Origin: Streptomyces sp. BA2
GTDB lineage: Bacteria > Actinomycetota > Actinomycetes > Streptomycetales > Streptomycetaceae
Length of the DNA: 64,000 nucleotides
Assembly (NCBI RefSeq): GCF_009769735.1
Contig: NZ_WSRO01000002.1
Coordinates: 2,232,001 to 2,296,000, forward strand
Direction: 5' to 3'
Below, piece after piece: positions 42,658 to 51,127 of the stretch (within the stretch, counting starts at the first letter, position 1; every line of letters begins with the position of its first letter). Under the pieces are notes generated by a model, which saw only the letters and a program-made list of their open reading frames with translations, ran no database searches and was not told where the DNA came from. The position numbers and the translations under genes are program-made.

Positions 42658-43938
42658 ATGGGCCGCGTGGAGCCCTACTGGGAACTGACCTTCGACGCCG
42701 ACGGGGATGTCGACACCACGCAACGCGACCACCTCCTCGCCGAGGTGGCCGACGAGCACATCACCGATCTCCTCGTCCTCGCGCACGGCTGGAACAACGA
42801 CCAAGACATGGCGACCGACCTCTACCGGCGGTTCTTCGCACCCTGCCAGGACCTCGCGGGCCCGCGCGTACGCCTGGGATACGTGGGTGTGCTCTGGCCC
42901 GCCATCCGCTTCCCCGACGAGCCGATCCCGGATTTCGAACCCTCGCTCACGGCCACCGGGCCGGGCCCGGCACCGGGCGCGGGGCCCCTGCTCGACGAGC
43001 CGACCCGGCTCCTTCTGGAACGCACGTTCCCCGACCACGAGGCCGAGATCCGGCTGATCGGGGGGCTGCTGGCAGAGCGCTCCGAAGTGCCGTCGCGGCT
43101 CTACCAGTACGGTCGTCTCGTACGCGATCTGGTCGCCGTGCACCAGAACAGCGCCGCCCAGCGCTTCGCCAACGACACCTGGACGGGCGAGCCCGCCATG
43201 CTGACCGACGACGCGGTCGAGGTCTGCCAGGTGTTCGCCGCGGCGATGGAGGGCACCGGCCAGCAGGAGCTCTTCGGCAGCCTGCGCAAGCGGCTGTGGA
43301 ACGGGGCGCACGAACTCCTGCGCCAGGCCAGCTACTACGCCATGAAACGCCGGGCGGGCTCCGTGGGCCAGCTGGGCCTCGGCCCCGCGATCGGACTGCT
43401 CGCCCGCGAGGCTCCGGACCTGCGGGTGCACCTCATCGGGCACAGCTTCGGCGCGCGGCTCGTGTCGTACACACTGCGCGGCATGCCGGCGTCGGTGCGC
43501 AGCGTGAAGTCCACGACCCTGCTCCAAGGGGCCTTCTCGCACTACGCGTTCTCCAAGCGCCTGCCGCACGCGCCCACGCGCAGCGGCGCGCTGAACGGCG
43601 TACAGCGGCGGATCGACGGGCCGCTGGTGTCCTGCTACTCCCGGCACGACGACGCCCTGGGCAAGATCTATCCCCTGGCGTCGAAGATCGCCGGTGACTC
43701 CTCGACCTTCCTCGGCCTGTGGGAGCGCTGGGGCGCCATCGGGTACGACGGCATCCGGGCGGTGGACGGTGCCAGGCGCGTCAAGCTGGGCCGGGCGATC
43801 CCCGCCAAGGGGTGTGTGAGCGTGGACGCCTCGTCGGTGGTGCGGCGCGGCGGTCCGCCCTCCGGCGCGCACAGCGACATCTGCCACGAGGAGCTGGCGC
43901 GTGTCGTGTTCGCCGCAGGACGGATCGCTCTGACGTAA
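42658..43938 (+). CDS. alpha/beta-hydrolase-like protein of unknown function
   Basis: 426 aa from ATG at 42658 (GTG at 42667 also possible). The N-terminal strand-loop LLVLAHGWNNDQDMATDLY is the oxyanion-type HGW motif, and LRVHLIGHSFGARLVSYTL holds a nucleophile elbow GHSFG, so a serine hydrolase is likely; the later YSRHDDALGKIYPLAS may hold the acid. A Pro/Gly loop (about 100-115) and a central helical part separate them. No signal peptide. Convergent with the penicillin-acylase gene. Confidence 0.8.
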   Translation: MGRVEPYWELTFDADGDVDTTQRDHLLAEVADEHITDLLVLAHGWNNDQDMATDLYRRFFAPCQDLAGPRVRLGYVGVLWPAIRFPDEPIPDFEPSLTATGPGPAPGAGPLLDEPTRLLLERTFPDHEAEIRLIGGLLAERSEVPSRLYQYGRLVRDLVAVHQNSAAQRFANDTWTGEPAMLTDDAVEVCQVFAAAMEGTGQQELFGSLRKRLWNGAHELLRQASYYAMKRRAGSVGQLGLGPAIGLLAREAPDLRVHLIGHSFGARLVSYTLRGMPASVRSVKSTTLLQGAFSHYAFSKRLPHAPTRSGALNGVQRRIDGPLVSCYSRHDDALGKIYPLASKIAGDSSTFLGLWERWGAIGYDGIRAVDGARRVKLGRAIPAKGCVSVDASSVVRRGGPPSGAHSDICHEELARVVFAAGRIALT

Positions 43939-43949
43939 CTCCTCTTCGT

Positions 43950-46778
43950 CTAGCGGTGCTTGGGGAACTCGACGACCTGCTGGTAGGTGGGCCGGTTCTG
44001 CCACTGGATCGGCCCGTGCGTGATCCCGCCGAGCGCACGGTGGATGATCGAGTCCGCGCACCACTGCTCGCCGGGCTTGCAGCTGTCGTCGCCGGGATAG
44101 ACCTCGGTCGCGGGCTTGGCGACGGCCTGCGTCAGGGTGGCCAGGAGCACGTCACGGCAGGCGTCGAGCTTGCCCTCGCCGCAGTACGCGTCCCCGAGCT
44201 TTCCCTCGACGGGCTGTCCGAGCACGGCCCGCAGATCCTTGTCCGCGTAACCCCACCAGCCGTACTGGAAGGCCGATCCGGCGTGCGCCCCGGTCGGGCC
44301 GTGCCCGGCGGAGGGTGACTCGTCGGTGCCGAGCTGCGCCGTCAGAGCGTCGTACAGCTCCTTGCCCATGCCCGGCTTGAACTCGGCCTCGATCAGCAGG
44401 GGCCACCAGGCGTCCATGATGCGTACGGCGTCGGGGTGGGCGTACGTCTTGGAGCCCGCCGCCGTCTGGTTCCGCTGCGAGCCCGCCTTCCGCCAGGCCT
44501 CCAACTGCTGGATGGCCTTCGCCTGCTGGGGGTCGGTGACGGGCTCGCTCCGCACCACCTTGAGCAGCTCGGGCAGCACCTGTTCGCCGCGCAGGTCGGT
44601 GACCGCCGCCTCGGACATGGCCTGGGTCAGCGAGGCCCGTGTGACGCCGCCCTCCTCGGTGAGCTTCTTCACCCGTCCGTCGAGCAGGTCACCGCGGTGC
44701 ACGGCGCTCAGGCCGAAGCCCGCCGTGCTGAAGTCCTTGGCCTGTTTGTTGTTCCAGGAGATGTAGTAGTCCTGGTTGACGGACTGCGGGTGCTCGGCGG
44801 CCGGGGTCTGCGCGGAGGTGTTGTTCTCCGGGTCGAAGTCCCGCCATTCGTATGCCTGTTGGGCCTTCACCGGCAGGGCGGGGTCGATGTCCTTCGCGCG
44901 CTCCGGGTTGGCGCCGCTGTTGTAGTACGCGGTGTCGCGCGAGTCGGCGTAGAACCAGTTGAAGGCGTAGCTGATGTTCTGGGCCGCCTTCTTGAAGGTC
45001 GAGGCGTCCTTGACGTACGAGGGATCGTTGAGCATCTGGAAGCCGATGATCGAGTCGGCCTCGTGGCGGTAGGTGGAGCGCAGCGAGACGTACGCGACGG
45101 GCTTGCCGTCGACGCTCGCGCGGTGCGTCACGACGCCGTATTTCGTGCGGAACACCTGCATGCGGTAGGAGCCCGCCGCGGTGGAATCGGCGAGGGTCGG
45201 CTTCCAGGCGTTCTTGCGCTCCAGCTTCTCCATGGGGGTGCAGGTGCCGTGGTGGAGATAGTGGGCGGACTGCTTCGTGGGGGCGCCGCCGCCCGGTTCG
45301 CAGAGCTCCACGGCGTAGGTGTCCGTGATGTCCTGCCCGGCGGACGTGGCCGACCAGGCGTAGTCCTGGCCGCGCCCCAGCTGGACGTACATGCCGACGC
45401 CCGCGAAGGAGACGCCGCGCGCGCTGATGCCGGGGCCCTGGAGCTCCTGCTGCATCAGGAGCTGCGGGGCGAAGTAGCCGGTCTGCGGGCCGAACACGGC
45501 GACCGGGTTGCCGCTCGCGGTGTGCTTCCCGGAGACGAGAAGAGCGTTCGACATGCCCTTCTTCTGGCCGTCCTGCTTGAACAGGTCGGCGGGCAGCACC
45601 CCGTCGTCGTACATCCCCTGGAGCGGTTCGAGCTTCTTGGGCGCCTTCACCGGGTCCTTGGGGGCGCTGGACGCGGACTTGGCGCCGCCTTCCCGGTCGT
45701 AGACGAGCTGTTCGCGCTCGACCGAGCCCGCGTCGGGCATCGCGGTGCCGCGCGCGTTCTCCGGCTTGCCCGCGTACGGGAAGCTCGTGCCGTCGTGGAT
45801 CGTCTGGACGGCCTCGGGGTCGTTGCGGGCCCGGAAGGACTCCCAGACCTTCGTGCCCTTCTCGATGCCGTACTTCTCCTGGGACTTGAGGAGGGAGAGT
45901 GCCGAGTCGACCTCTCCGCCGCCGCCGTTGCCGAAGAGCCCGCCGACGACGGAGGCGAGGGCGATCATATCGGTGACCTTGAAGGGCTCGATCTCGCCGA
46001 TGTTGGTGATCGCGTCGATCTTGCCGGTGAGGACGTACTCACCGGGGAAGTAGCGGCCGTTCTTCGCCTTCACACGGTAGGCGTTGAGCCCGTCGACATA
46101 GGCCTGGGCGTCCTCCATGGCCTGCTTGCCGCGCTCGCCCTGGGTCGACTTGATGTACTCGACCTGCTTCTCCAGGTCCTTCTCCGTGTACGGGGCCTGC
46201 GGCCAGAACTGCTGCTCAAGGCCCTGGTTGGCGGGAGCGCCGCCCGCGAACGAGGTGAGCTGGCCGCGGCCGATGTGCCGGAACAGGTCGATGAGCCAGA
46301 GCCGGTCCTGCCCGGCCGCGAAGCCCGCGCCGAACTCGGTGCCGTAGCGCGTGGAGCCCTTGATGTGCGGGATGCCGTACTTCTTGTCCCGGGTGATCGT
46401 CACGTCGTCGCGCGGCTTGGTGACGGAGGCGACCTGGCCGTCGCGGACGCCGAAGGAGGCGTCGTTGAAGAACTCCGTCAGCTTGTCGTCGGTGAGGGAC
46501 TGATAGCCGGAGGAGAGTGCGTCGTAGGGCCCGAGTTGGTCGTTCGCGTGCTTGGGCTGGGTGCCGAGGACGCGGTGCGCGAGGATCTCGGCGAGCGTGG
46601 CGTTGCCGTTCGCACCGGGCGGCAGCACGTCAGCACATTGCCCCTCGCAGTGGTCCGTGGCGGTGACCGGTGGCGGCTCGTCGGCTGCCGCCCCCGGCTG
46701 CGGCGCGAGGAGAGACGCGGCGAGCGCGAGCGCCGCGGTGGCGGTGAGGGTTCTGAGCCGGACGATGCGTCGTCGCAT
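43950..46778 (-). CDS. penicillin acylase family protein, secreted Ntn hydrolase
   Basis: 942 aa. Signal peptide at 1-32 (RTLTATAALALAASLLAPQP then AAA). The S45 pattern is complete: alpha part with ITRDKKYGIPHIKG and GFAAGQDRLWLIDLFRH; the autoprocessing site GMSNALLVSG puts the catalytic N-terminal Ser at 410; the beta part has PVAVFGPQTGYFAP, FNWFYADSRDTAYYNSG and DYYISWNNKQAKD. After export it should cut itself into alpha and beta chains and hydrolyse an amide such as an acyl-homoserine lactone, an acylated antibiotic or a cyclic lipopeptide. The two Cys-containing loops (SCKPGEQWCADS) suggest a disulfide near the C-terminus. Confidence 0.93.
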   Translation of the reverse strand: MRRRIVRLRTLTATAALALAASLLAPQPGAAADEPPPVTATDHCEGQCADVLPPGANGNATLAEILAHRVLGTQPKHANDQLGPYDALSSGYQSLTDDKLTEFFNDASFGVRDGQVASVTKPRDDVTITRDKKYGIPHIKGSTRYGTEFGAGFAAGQDRLWLIDLFRHIGRGQLTSFAGGAPANQGLEQQFWPQAPYTEKDLEKQVEYIKSTQGERGKQAMEDAQAYVDGLNAYRVKAKNGRYFPGEYVLTGKIDAITNIGEIEPFKVTDMIALASVVGGLFGNGGGGEVDSALSLLKSQEKYGIEKGTKVWESFRARNDPEAVQTIHDGTSFPYAGKPENARGTAMPDAGSVEREQLVYDREGGAKSASSAPKDPVKAPKKLEPLQGMYDDGVLPADLFKQDGQKKGMSNALLVSGKHTASGNPVAVFGPQTGYFAPQLLMQQELQGPGISARGVSFAGVGMYVQLGRGQDYAWSATSAGQDITDTYAVELCEPGGGAPTKQSAHYLHHGTCTPMEKLERKNAWKPTLADSTAAGSYRMQVFRTKYGVVTHRASVDGKPVAYVSLRSTYRHEADSIIGFQMLNDPSYVKDASTFKKAAQNISYAFNWFYADSRDTAYYNSGANPERAKDIDPALPVKAQQAYEWRDFDPENNTSAQTPAAEHPQSVNQDYYISWNNKQAKDFSTAGFGLSAVHRGDLLDGRVKKLTEEGGVTRASLTQAMSEAAVTDLRGEQVLPELLKVVRSEPVTDPQQAKAIQQLEAWRKAGSQRNQTAAGSKTYAHPDAVRIMDAWWPLLIEAEFKPGMGKELYDALTAQLGTDESPSAGHGPTGAHAGSAFQYGWWGYADKDLRAVLGQPVEGKLGDAYCGEGKLDACRDVLLATLTQAVAKPATEVYPGDDSCKPGEQWCADSIIHRALGGITHGPIQWQNRPTYQQVVEFPKHR

Positions 46779-47016
46779 GTGTGCTCCTCTGGGCTCCGCT
46801 TGTGCTCCTGTGGGAGGGAGTTGAGGCGGAGGTTACTGGCGGGTTGCCCAACCCGGAAGATGAGCATGCGTCGCCTTTTCAGAACCACCACATAGCTCCA
46901 GCTCACGGCCGCCTTATGTCAGGCATCGAAAATCGAATGGAAGTCGAGGGAGCCGAATCGCGTGTCGATACGTCTACTCGGCAACGTCCGAGAACGTGCG
47001 ACGGAGGTGCAGGGCG

Positions 47017-47625
47017 ATGGCCGGATTCCGGAGTCTCGCGAGACAGGTGCGCGATCCGCTGAGCGATTTGGCACTGCGACGGTACTCACTGCGCAAGTGC
47101 CTGGAGAGGTTCGCCCCTTACGGCCACCGGGCGACCTGGGACCATTTGTGCTCCCGGGCGGGCTTCGGGCCCGAGGACCGCTCACCCGACCCGGCGCGGC
47201 TCGTGGCCGCGCTAGATGAACTGGAAGCGGCGCGTGCGGTCTGGCTCGCCTACGAGGAGGGGTTCGCGGAGCGCCGCCGCAAGGAGAAGCACGACGGCCT
47301 CCGCAGTCCCGGCAGCGTGGACGACTGGCACCGGTGCACCTGGGGAGGGTTCGGGGTCGCCTGGTGCGACGACCCCTGCGTGTATCCCTCCGGACCGCTC
47401 GCCGAGGTGCTGCGCCGGCTGATCGCGGCGCTGGAGCGGGAGCCGGGCACGGACTGCCCGGTGTGCGACAGTTCCGACCTCGTCTGGACCCACGGCCTGG
47501 CGCACGAGCCCTCTTCGGGCGCCGTCTGCACGGGCTGCGGGATCGTCGTGCCGGCCCCGGTGCTCACGCCCGCCGCGATGGCGAGGGCACGGGCACGACG
47601 GGCACGGCCGCTGGTCTCGGCATGA
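47017..47625 (+). CDS. hypothetical protein with zinc ribbon
   Basis: 202 aa from ATG at 47017, with GGAGG nine bases upstream. C-terminal zinc-ribbon: CPVCDSSDLVW and VCTGCGIVV (two C-x2-C pairs). The N-terminal 150 residues include FRSLARQVRDPLSDLALRR, ERFAPYGHRATWDHLCSRAG and WHRCTWGGFGVAWCDDPCVY with more Cys/Trp. Conserved in Streptomyces as far as I recall but with no function known to me. Confidence 0.75.
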   Translation: MAGFRSLARQVRDPLSDLALRRYSLRKCLERFAPYGHRATWDHLCSRAGFGPEDRSPDPARLVAALDELEAARAVWLAYEEGFAERRRKEKHDGLRSPGSVDDWHRCTWGGFGVAWCDDPCVYPSGPLAEVLRRLIAALEREPGTDCPVCDSSDLVWTHGLAHEPSSGAVCTGCGIVVPAPVLTPAAMARARARRARPLVSA

Positions 47626-47658
47626 GGTCAGGACGGACGGGATCGCGGTGTACGGCGA

Positions 47659-48177
47659 CTAGGGCGTCGCCACGTCGGACTGTATGGCCAGCTTGAACTC
47701 GGCGAACATGAGCGGCGCGGCGATCTTCACGTCGCCGGGACCGCGCGCCGATATCTTCAGGCCGACCGGTGTCTGCGGGTGGACGAACATCTGCCAGATG
47801 TGCGTCCGGTACTGCCCGCCCCTGGTGGGAGCCCAGTCGGTGGTGGCCGTCGAGTCGTACCCGGTGGAGAGGCCGAGCGGATCGCGCACATAGCGCGCAC
47901 GGTACTCGGTGGGCCGGTCGTCCGGCTCCCAGAAGATCATCGCCGACAGGGTGCCCCAGCCGTCGTGGCTCGGCCAGATCAGCGCGGACCGGGCGTCCGG
48001 GAACTTCGACGGGCTCGTGCCCCCCTTGCCGGGGTGGTGCATGTGCCACGGGTCGTACGACTCCTCGGCGTCCGCGTACGGGAACCGCACGAGGTGGTAG
48101 CCGTCGCTGTCGTACCTGATCCTCTGCGGCCCCGAGTGCGCGGAACTCCACAGCAACGAGCAGATGGCGATTCCCAT
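47659..48177 (-). CDS. hypothetical protein
   Basis: 172 aa from ATG at 48177 ([17 protein letters not shown]); AGGGGGA lies upstream. Rich in aromatic residues and His: [48 protein letters not shown], then [18 protein letters not shown] and [12 protein letters not shown]. Looks like a beta-rich soluble domain. I do not recognise a family. Divergent from the BKACE gene with 44 bp between starts. Confidence 0.72.
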   Translation of the reverse strand: MGIAICSLLWSSAHSGPQRIRYDSDGYHLVRFPYADAEESYDPWHMHHPGKGGTSPSKFPDARSALIWPSHDGWGTLSAMIFWEPDDRPTEYRARYVRDPLGLSTGYDSTATTDWAPTRGGQYRTHIWQMFVHPQTPVGLKISARGPGDVKIAAPLMFAEFKLAIQSDVATP

Positions 48178-48221
48178 CGGACTATCCCCCTGTGTGTCGT
48201 CGTCTGTACTGTCCTGTCGTG

Positions 48222-48935
48222 ATGCAGGTATGTGTGAACGGCGCCCGCGGCGCGAGCGATGGTGCGGTGATCCCGTTGTCGCCCGGGGCGATGGCCGAGT
48301 CCGTGGCGGAAGCCGTCGCGGCCGGTGCTCGGGATGTTCATGTACACCCCAAGTCCCCTTGTGGGCAAGACACGTTGGCGCCACGTGCGGTTGCGGCCGC
48401 GCTGGAAGCGGTCCGTTCCGTGACCTCCGTACCGGTCGGCGTGACCACGGGCGCCTGGGCCGACCCGGACCCCGAACAGCGGGTGGCGCACATCCGCGCG
48501 TGGACGGTGCTGCCCGATCACGCGTCGGTGAACTGGCACGAGCCGGGCGCGGAGGCGGTGGCCGAGGCGCTCCTGGACCGGGGCGTGGGCGTGGAGGCGG
48601 GCATCTGGTCCGGCACGGACGCGGCGGAGCAGTTCGCGGCGTCCCCACTCGGCCCGCGCGTCCTGCGGGTCCTCGCGGAGGTGACGGACCCCGACCCGGC
48701 GACGGCACGCGACTCGGCCCGCGCTCTTCTCGCCGTGATCGGCCGGGCGCACGGCCGCCCCGTCCTGCTGCACGGCGAGGAGGGCGGCACCTGGCCCGTG
48801 CTGCGCCTCGCGGGGCGCCTGGGTCTCGCGACCCGCATCGGCCTTGAGGACACGCTGGCCCTGCCGGACGGTGAACCGGCCACGTCCAACGCCCAGTTGG
48901 TCCGGGCGGCGCTGTCCGCGTCCGCGTCCGCCTAA
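48222..48935 (+). CDS. BKACE family protein (DUF849, beta-keto acid cleavage)
   Basis: 237 aa from ATG at 48222 (GTG at 48219 is possible). N-terminal VNGARG and VHVHPKSP give the zinc-binding HxH of the TIM-barrel family; [30 protein letters not shown] and [16 protein letters not shown] continue the pattern, and [21 protein letters not shown] closes it. BKACE enzymes cleave beta-keto acids with acetyl-CoA, the model being 3-keto-5-aminohexanoate; this is a short variant with an unknown substrate. TACTGT at 48207-48212 would give a nearly leaderless mRNA. Confidence 0.87.
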   Translation: MQVCVNGARGASDGAVIPLSPGAMAESVAEAVAAGARDVHVHPKSPCGQDTLAPRAVAAALEAVRSVTSVPVGVTTGAWADPDPEQRVAHIRAWTVLPDHASVNWHEPGAEAVAEALLDRGVGVEAGIWSGTDAAEQFAASPLGPRVLRVLAEVTDPDPATARDSARALLAVIGRAHGRPVLLHGEEGGTWPVLRLAGRLGLATRIGLEDTLALPDGEPATSNAQLVRAALSASASA

Positions 48936-48963
48936 GAACGGCCCGAGGCGGAACAGCCCGAGG

Positions 48964-49430
48964 TCACGACCGGGGCCGGCGCTCGACCAGCAGACGGGAG
49001 CCGGTGAGGCGTTCGCCGAAGACGTCGTCGGGGTTGGAGAGCACGCACGTCTCCAGGGAGAGGCAGCCGCAGCCGATGCAGTCCGTGAGGTGATCGCGCA
49101 GCCGGCCCAACTGCTGGATGCGCTCGTCCAGTTCCGAGCGCCAGGTCTCCGAGAGGCGTGCCCAGTCCTCGCGGGTGGGGGTGCGCTCCTCGGGGAGCGA
49201 GTCGAGCGCCTCGCGGATCGTGGCCAGCGGGATGCCGACGCGCTGGGCGGCGCGGACGAAGGCGACGCGGCGCAGCGCGTCACGGTGGTGCGGCGCTGGT
49301 TGCCCGAGGTGCGGCGGCTGGTGATCAGGCCCTTGGACTCGTAGAAGTGCAGGGCGGAGACGGCCGCGCCGCTGCGGGCCGAGAGCTGGCCGACCGTGAG
49401 CTCGTGGATCTTCTCTGGGATCTGGGGCAC
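48964..49430 (-). pseudogene. soxR: soxR redox regulator broken by a one-base deletion
   Basis: Frame 1 from GTG at 49430 gives 47 residues of SoxR ([43 protein letters not shown]). SoxR then reads Y-H-R-D-A-L-R-R, but here the bases after CGC CGC are AC CAC CGT GAC: the T of the expected TAC codon is missing, between 49289 and 49290. In the next frame the rest is intact for 107 residues to TGA at 48964, including [20 protein letters not shown] and the [2Fe-2S] motif [12 protein letters not shown]. Restoring one base gives a normal 155-aa SoxR. Either a true mutation that removes the iron-sulfur domain or a sequencing error; the site is not a homopolymer. Confidence 0.9.
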
Positions 49431-49504
49431 CCCTCCAACCCTAATGGCTGATCCGCCGGCCCTGGTGACGTGTCCGTTGACACACGTCGGCGCACACAGC
49501 ATGC

Positions 49505-49519
49505 TGAGCAAGCGCTTAG
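49505..49519. promoter_or_regulatory. TetR-type operator, copy B1
   Basis: TGAGCAAGCGCTTAG, 27 bp before the MaoC gene, identical to 50728-50742 in front of the TetR gene. The AAGCGCTT core is palindromic and the wider pattern resembles the KstR2 type of site. Confidence 0.8.
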
Positions 49520-49546
49520 TTCGAATACTTTGAGGAGGCCAGGGAC

Positions 49547-50011
49547 ATGGCAGAGCCGAGGATCTTCGCGTCGGCCGACGACCTGCGTGCCGGAGTCGGC
49601 GAGCAGCTCGGGCACAGCGAATGGCTGGAGGTCGACCAGAAGCGGATCGACCTGTTCGCCGACGCCACGGGCGACCACCAGTGGATCCACGTGGACGCGG
49701 AGAAGGCGGCGCAGGGCCCCTTCAAGACGACCATCGCGCACGGCTATCTGACGCTGTCGCTGCTGCCGAGCCTGGTGCCGCAGGTCATGCGGGTCGAGGG
49801 CATGAAGATGGGTGTCAATTACGGCACCAACAAGGTCCGCTTCCCCTCGCCGGTCCCCTCGGGCTCCCGGGTGCGGGCGACCGCCGTGCTCAAGGAGGTC
49901 GAGCAGACCAAGGACGGCGGCGTGCAGGTGACGGCCGTGGTCACCGTCGAGCGCGAGGGCGCCGAGAAGCCCGCCTGCGTCGCGGAGTCGGTGTCCCGCT
50001 ACTACTTCTGA
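49547..50011 (+). CDS. MaoC family dehydratase
   Basis: 154 aa from ATG at 49547 after GAGGAGG. A single hot-dog domain with the hydratase 2 motif: [15 protein letters not shown] (Asp/His pair), then [14 protein letters not shown] and the [17 protein letters not shown] strand pair. Members hydrate enoyl-CoA or enoyl-ACP. Alone on the plus strand between soxR and a TetR gene that shares its operator. Confidence 0.92.
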   Translation: MAEPRIFASADDLRAGVGEQLGHSEWLEVDQKRIDLFADATGDHQWIHVDAEKAAQGPFKTTIAHGYLTLSLLPSLVPQVMRVEGMKMGVNYGTNKVRFPSPVPSGSRVRATAVLKEVEQTKDGGVQVTAVVTVEREGAEKPACVAESVSRYYF

Positions 50012-50048
50012 GGCGGGCTGGCCGGCATACGGGCGGGGGCTCAGGGGC

Positions 50049-50681
50049 TCAGGAGGCCTGCTGCCGGGCCCCCACCATGCGCAGCACGAGGTCGGCGTAG
50101 AGCGCGCCGACCTCGTCGGGCGTCCGGGTGCCTGCGACGTTGAACCAGCGGGCCACGTCGATGCAGAGCGAGAGCACGGCCAGCGTGGTGCCCGGCACGT
50201 CGGGGACGTCGAACTCCCCGTCCCGGACCCCGTCGTTGATCATGTCCCGCACGGCGGCGTCCGACTGGCGGCGCAGCGCGACGATCTCCGTGCGGTGCGC
50301 CTCGCCGAGCGCGTCCAGCTCGTACTGGACCACGCGGGCGGTGGTGTGATGGTCGGCGTGCCAGCGGACGAAGGACCGTACGGCGTCGTCGAGCCGCTCC
50401 GCCGCGGTGCCCGGACCGTCGGCCGCGTCGCGCAGGAGCCGCAGCGCCTTGTCGTGGCCGATCCGGCTGATGCGGTGGAGCAGCTCTTCCTTGGTCTTGT
50501 AGTGGATGTAGAGCGCCGCCGGGCTCATGCCGGCGCGGCCCGCGATGTCCCGGGTCGTCGTCGCGTGGTACCCACGCTCGGCGAAGGCCTCGACGGCGGC
50601 GATCAGCAGCCGCCGCGCCGCATCAGGCGTGACCTCGCCCCATGGCAGGTCCTCGCCCTCGGTCTTCTCCGCCGTGCTCAT
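50049..50681 (-). CDS. TetR family regulator (KstR2-like)
   Basis: 210 aa from ATG at 50681. HTH: ARRLLIAAVEAFAERGYHAT, TTRDIAGRAGMSPAALYIHY, KTKEELLHRI. The C-terminal part ends LCIDVARWFNVAGTRTPDEV, GALYADLVLRMVGA, a layout seen in regulators of acyl-CoA catabolism. Its own promoter and that of the convergent MaoC gene carry the same 15-base site, so the MaoC gene is the likely target plus autoregulation. Ligand is probably an acyl-CoA. Confidence 0.9.
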   Translation of the reverse strand: MSTAEKTEGEDLPWGEVTPDAARRLLIAAVEAFAERGYHATTTRDIAGRAGMSPAALYIHYKTKEELLHRISRIGHDKALRLLRDAADGPGTAAERLDDAVRSFVRWHADHHTTARVVQYELDALGEAHRTEIVALRRQSDAAVRDMINDGVRDGEFDVPDVPGTTLAVLSLCIDVARWFNVAGTRTPDEVGALYADLVLRMVGARQQAS

Positions 50682-50727
50682 CGCCCACTCCTTCCGCCGG
50701 TCGGGAGGGACACCATACCCCTGACGG

Positions 50728-50742
50728 TGAGCAAGCGCTTAG
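50728..50742. promoter_or_regulatory. TetR-type operator, copy B2
   Basis: TGAGCAAGCGCTTAG, 46 bp upstream of the TetR start at 50681 and identical to copy B1. Confidence 0.8.
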
Positions 50743-50751
50743 GACGCCGGG

Positions 50752-51042
50752 TCAGGCGGCCGGTTTGAAGGGGTCGTGTTCGGCGAGAATCTTCTCCAGA
50801 CGGGCCTGGTCGACGCGGCTGACGATCTGGTCCGCCTCCTGCCGGTCCCTGATCACCTTGGCGAGGGTGAACGCGGACGTCGTCAGGTACAGGACGGAGA
50901 TGGCGAGGAAGGCGCGGATCCAGCCGCTGACGTCGAGGCTGTAGATGCCGATCGCCACGGCGCCGAGCGCCACGGCGAACGACGCGACGGCCTGACCGTA
51001 GTAGGCGGTGGTGCTCTGCTGCTTGACCGGTGTCTCACTCAT
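50752..51042 (-). CDS. YiaA/YiaB family inner membrane protein
   Basis: 96 aa from ATG at 51042 (MSETPVKQQSTTAYYGQ). Two membrane helices: about 17-39 (AVASFAVALGAVAIGIYSL) and 44-62 (WIRAFLAISVLYLTTSAFTL), followed by RDRQEADQIVSRVDQARLEK. This is the YiaAB two-helix domain, a small membrane protein of unknown role. Lies upstream of the TetR gene on the same strand. Confidence 0.88.
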   Translation of the reverse strand: MSETPVKQQSTTAYYGQAVASFAVALGAVAIGIYSLDVSGWIRAFLAISVLYLTTSAFTLAKVIRDRQEADQIVSRVDQARLEKILAEHDPFKPAA

Positions 51043-51127
51043 GACCAGAGCCTCGCCCGCGAGCGGCCGCGCCACATCCGTTCCCGTACTCAGCTTCGTA
51101 CTCAGCTCTCACACCGGGAACACGCGC

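Noticed and set aside
44436..46895. Long plus-strand open frame (819 codons) opposite the penicillin-acylase gene
   Set aside because: Same reason: repetitive Leu/Val/Arg/Gly product without domains, fully covered by a recognisable minus-strand gene.
47979..49511. Minus-strand open frame of 510 codons starting with SoxR sequence
   Set aside because: Only the first part is SoxR; after the missing base it runs out of frame through the soxR remainder and antisense to the BKACE gene. It is treated as a broken soxR, not as a fusion protein.
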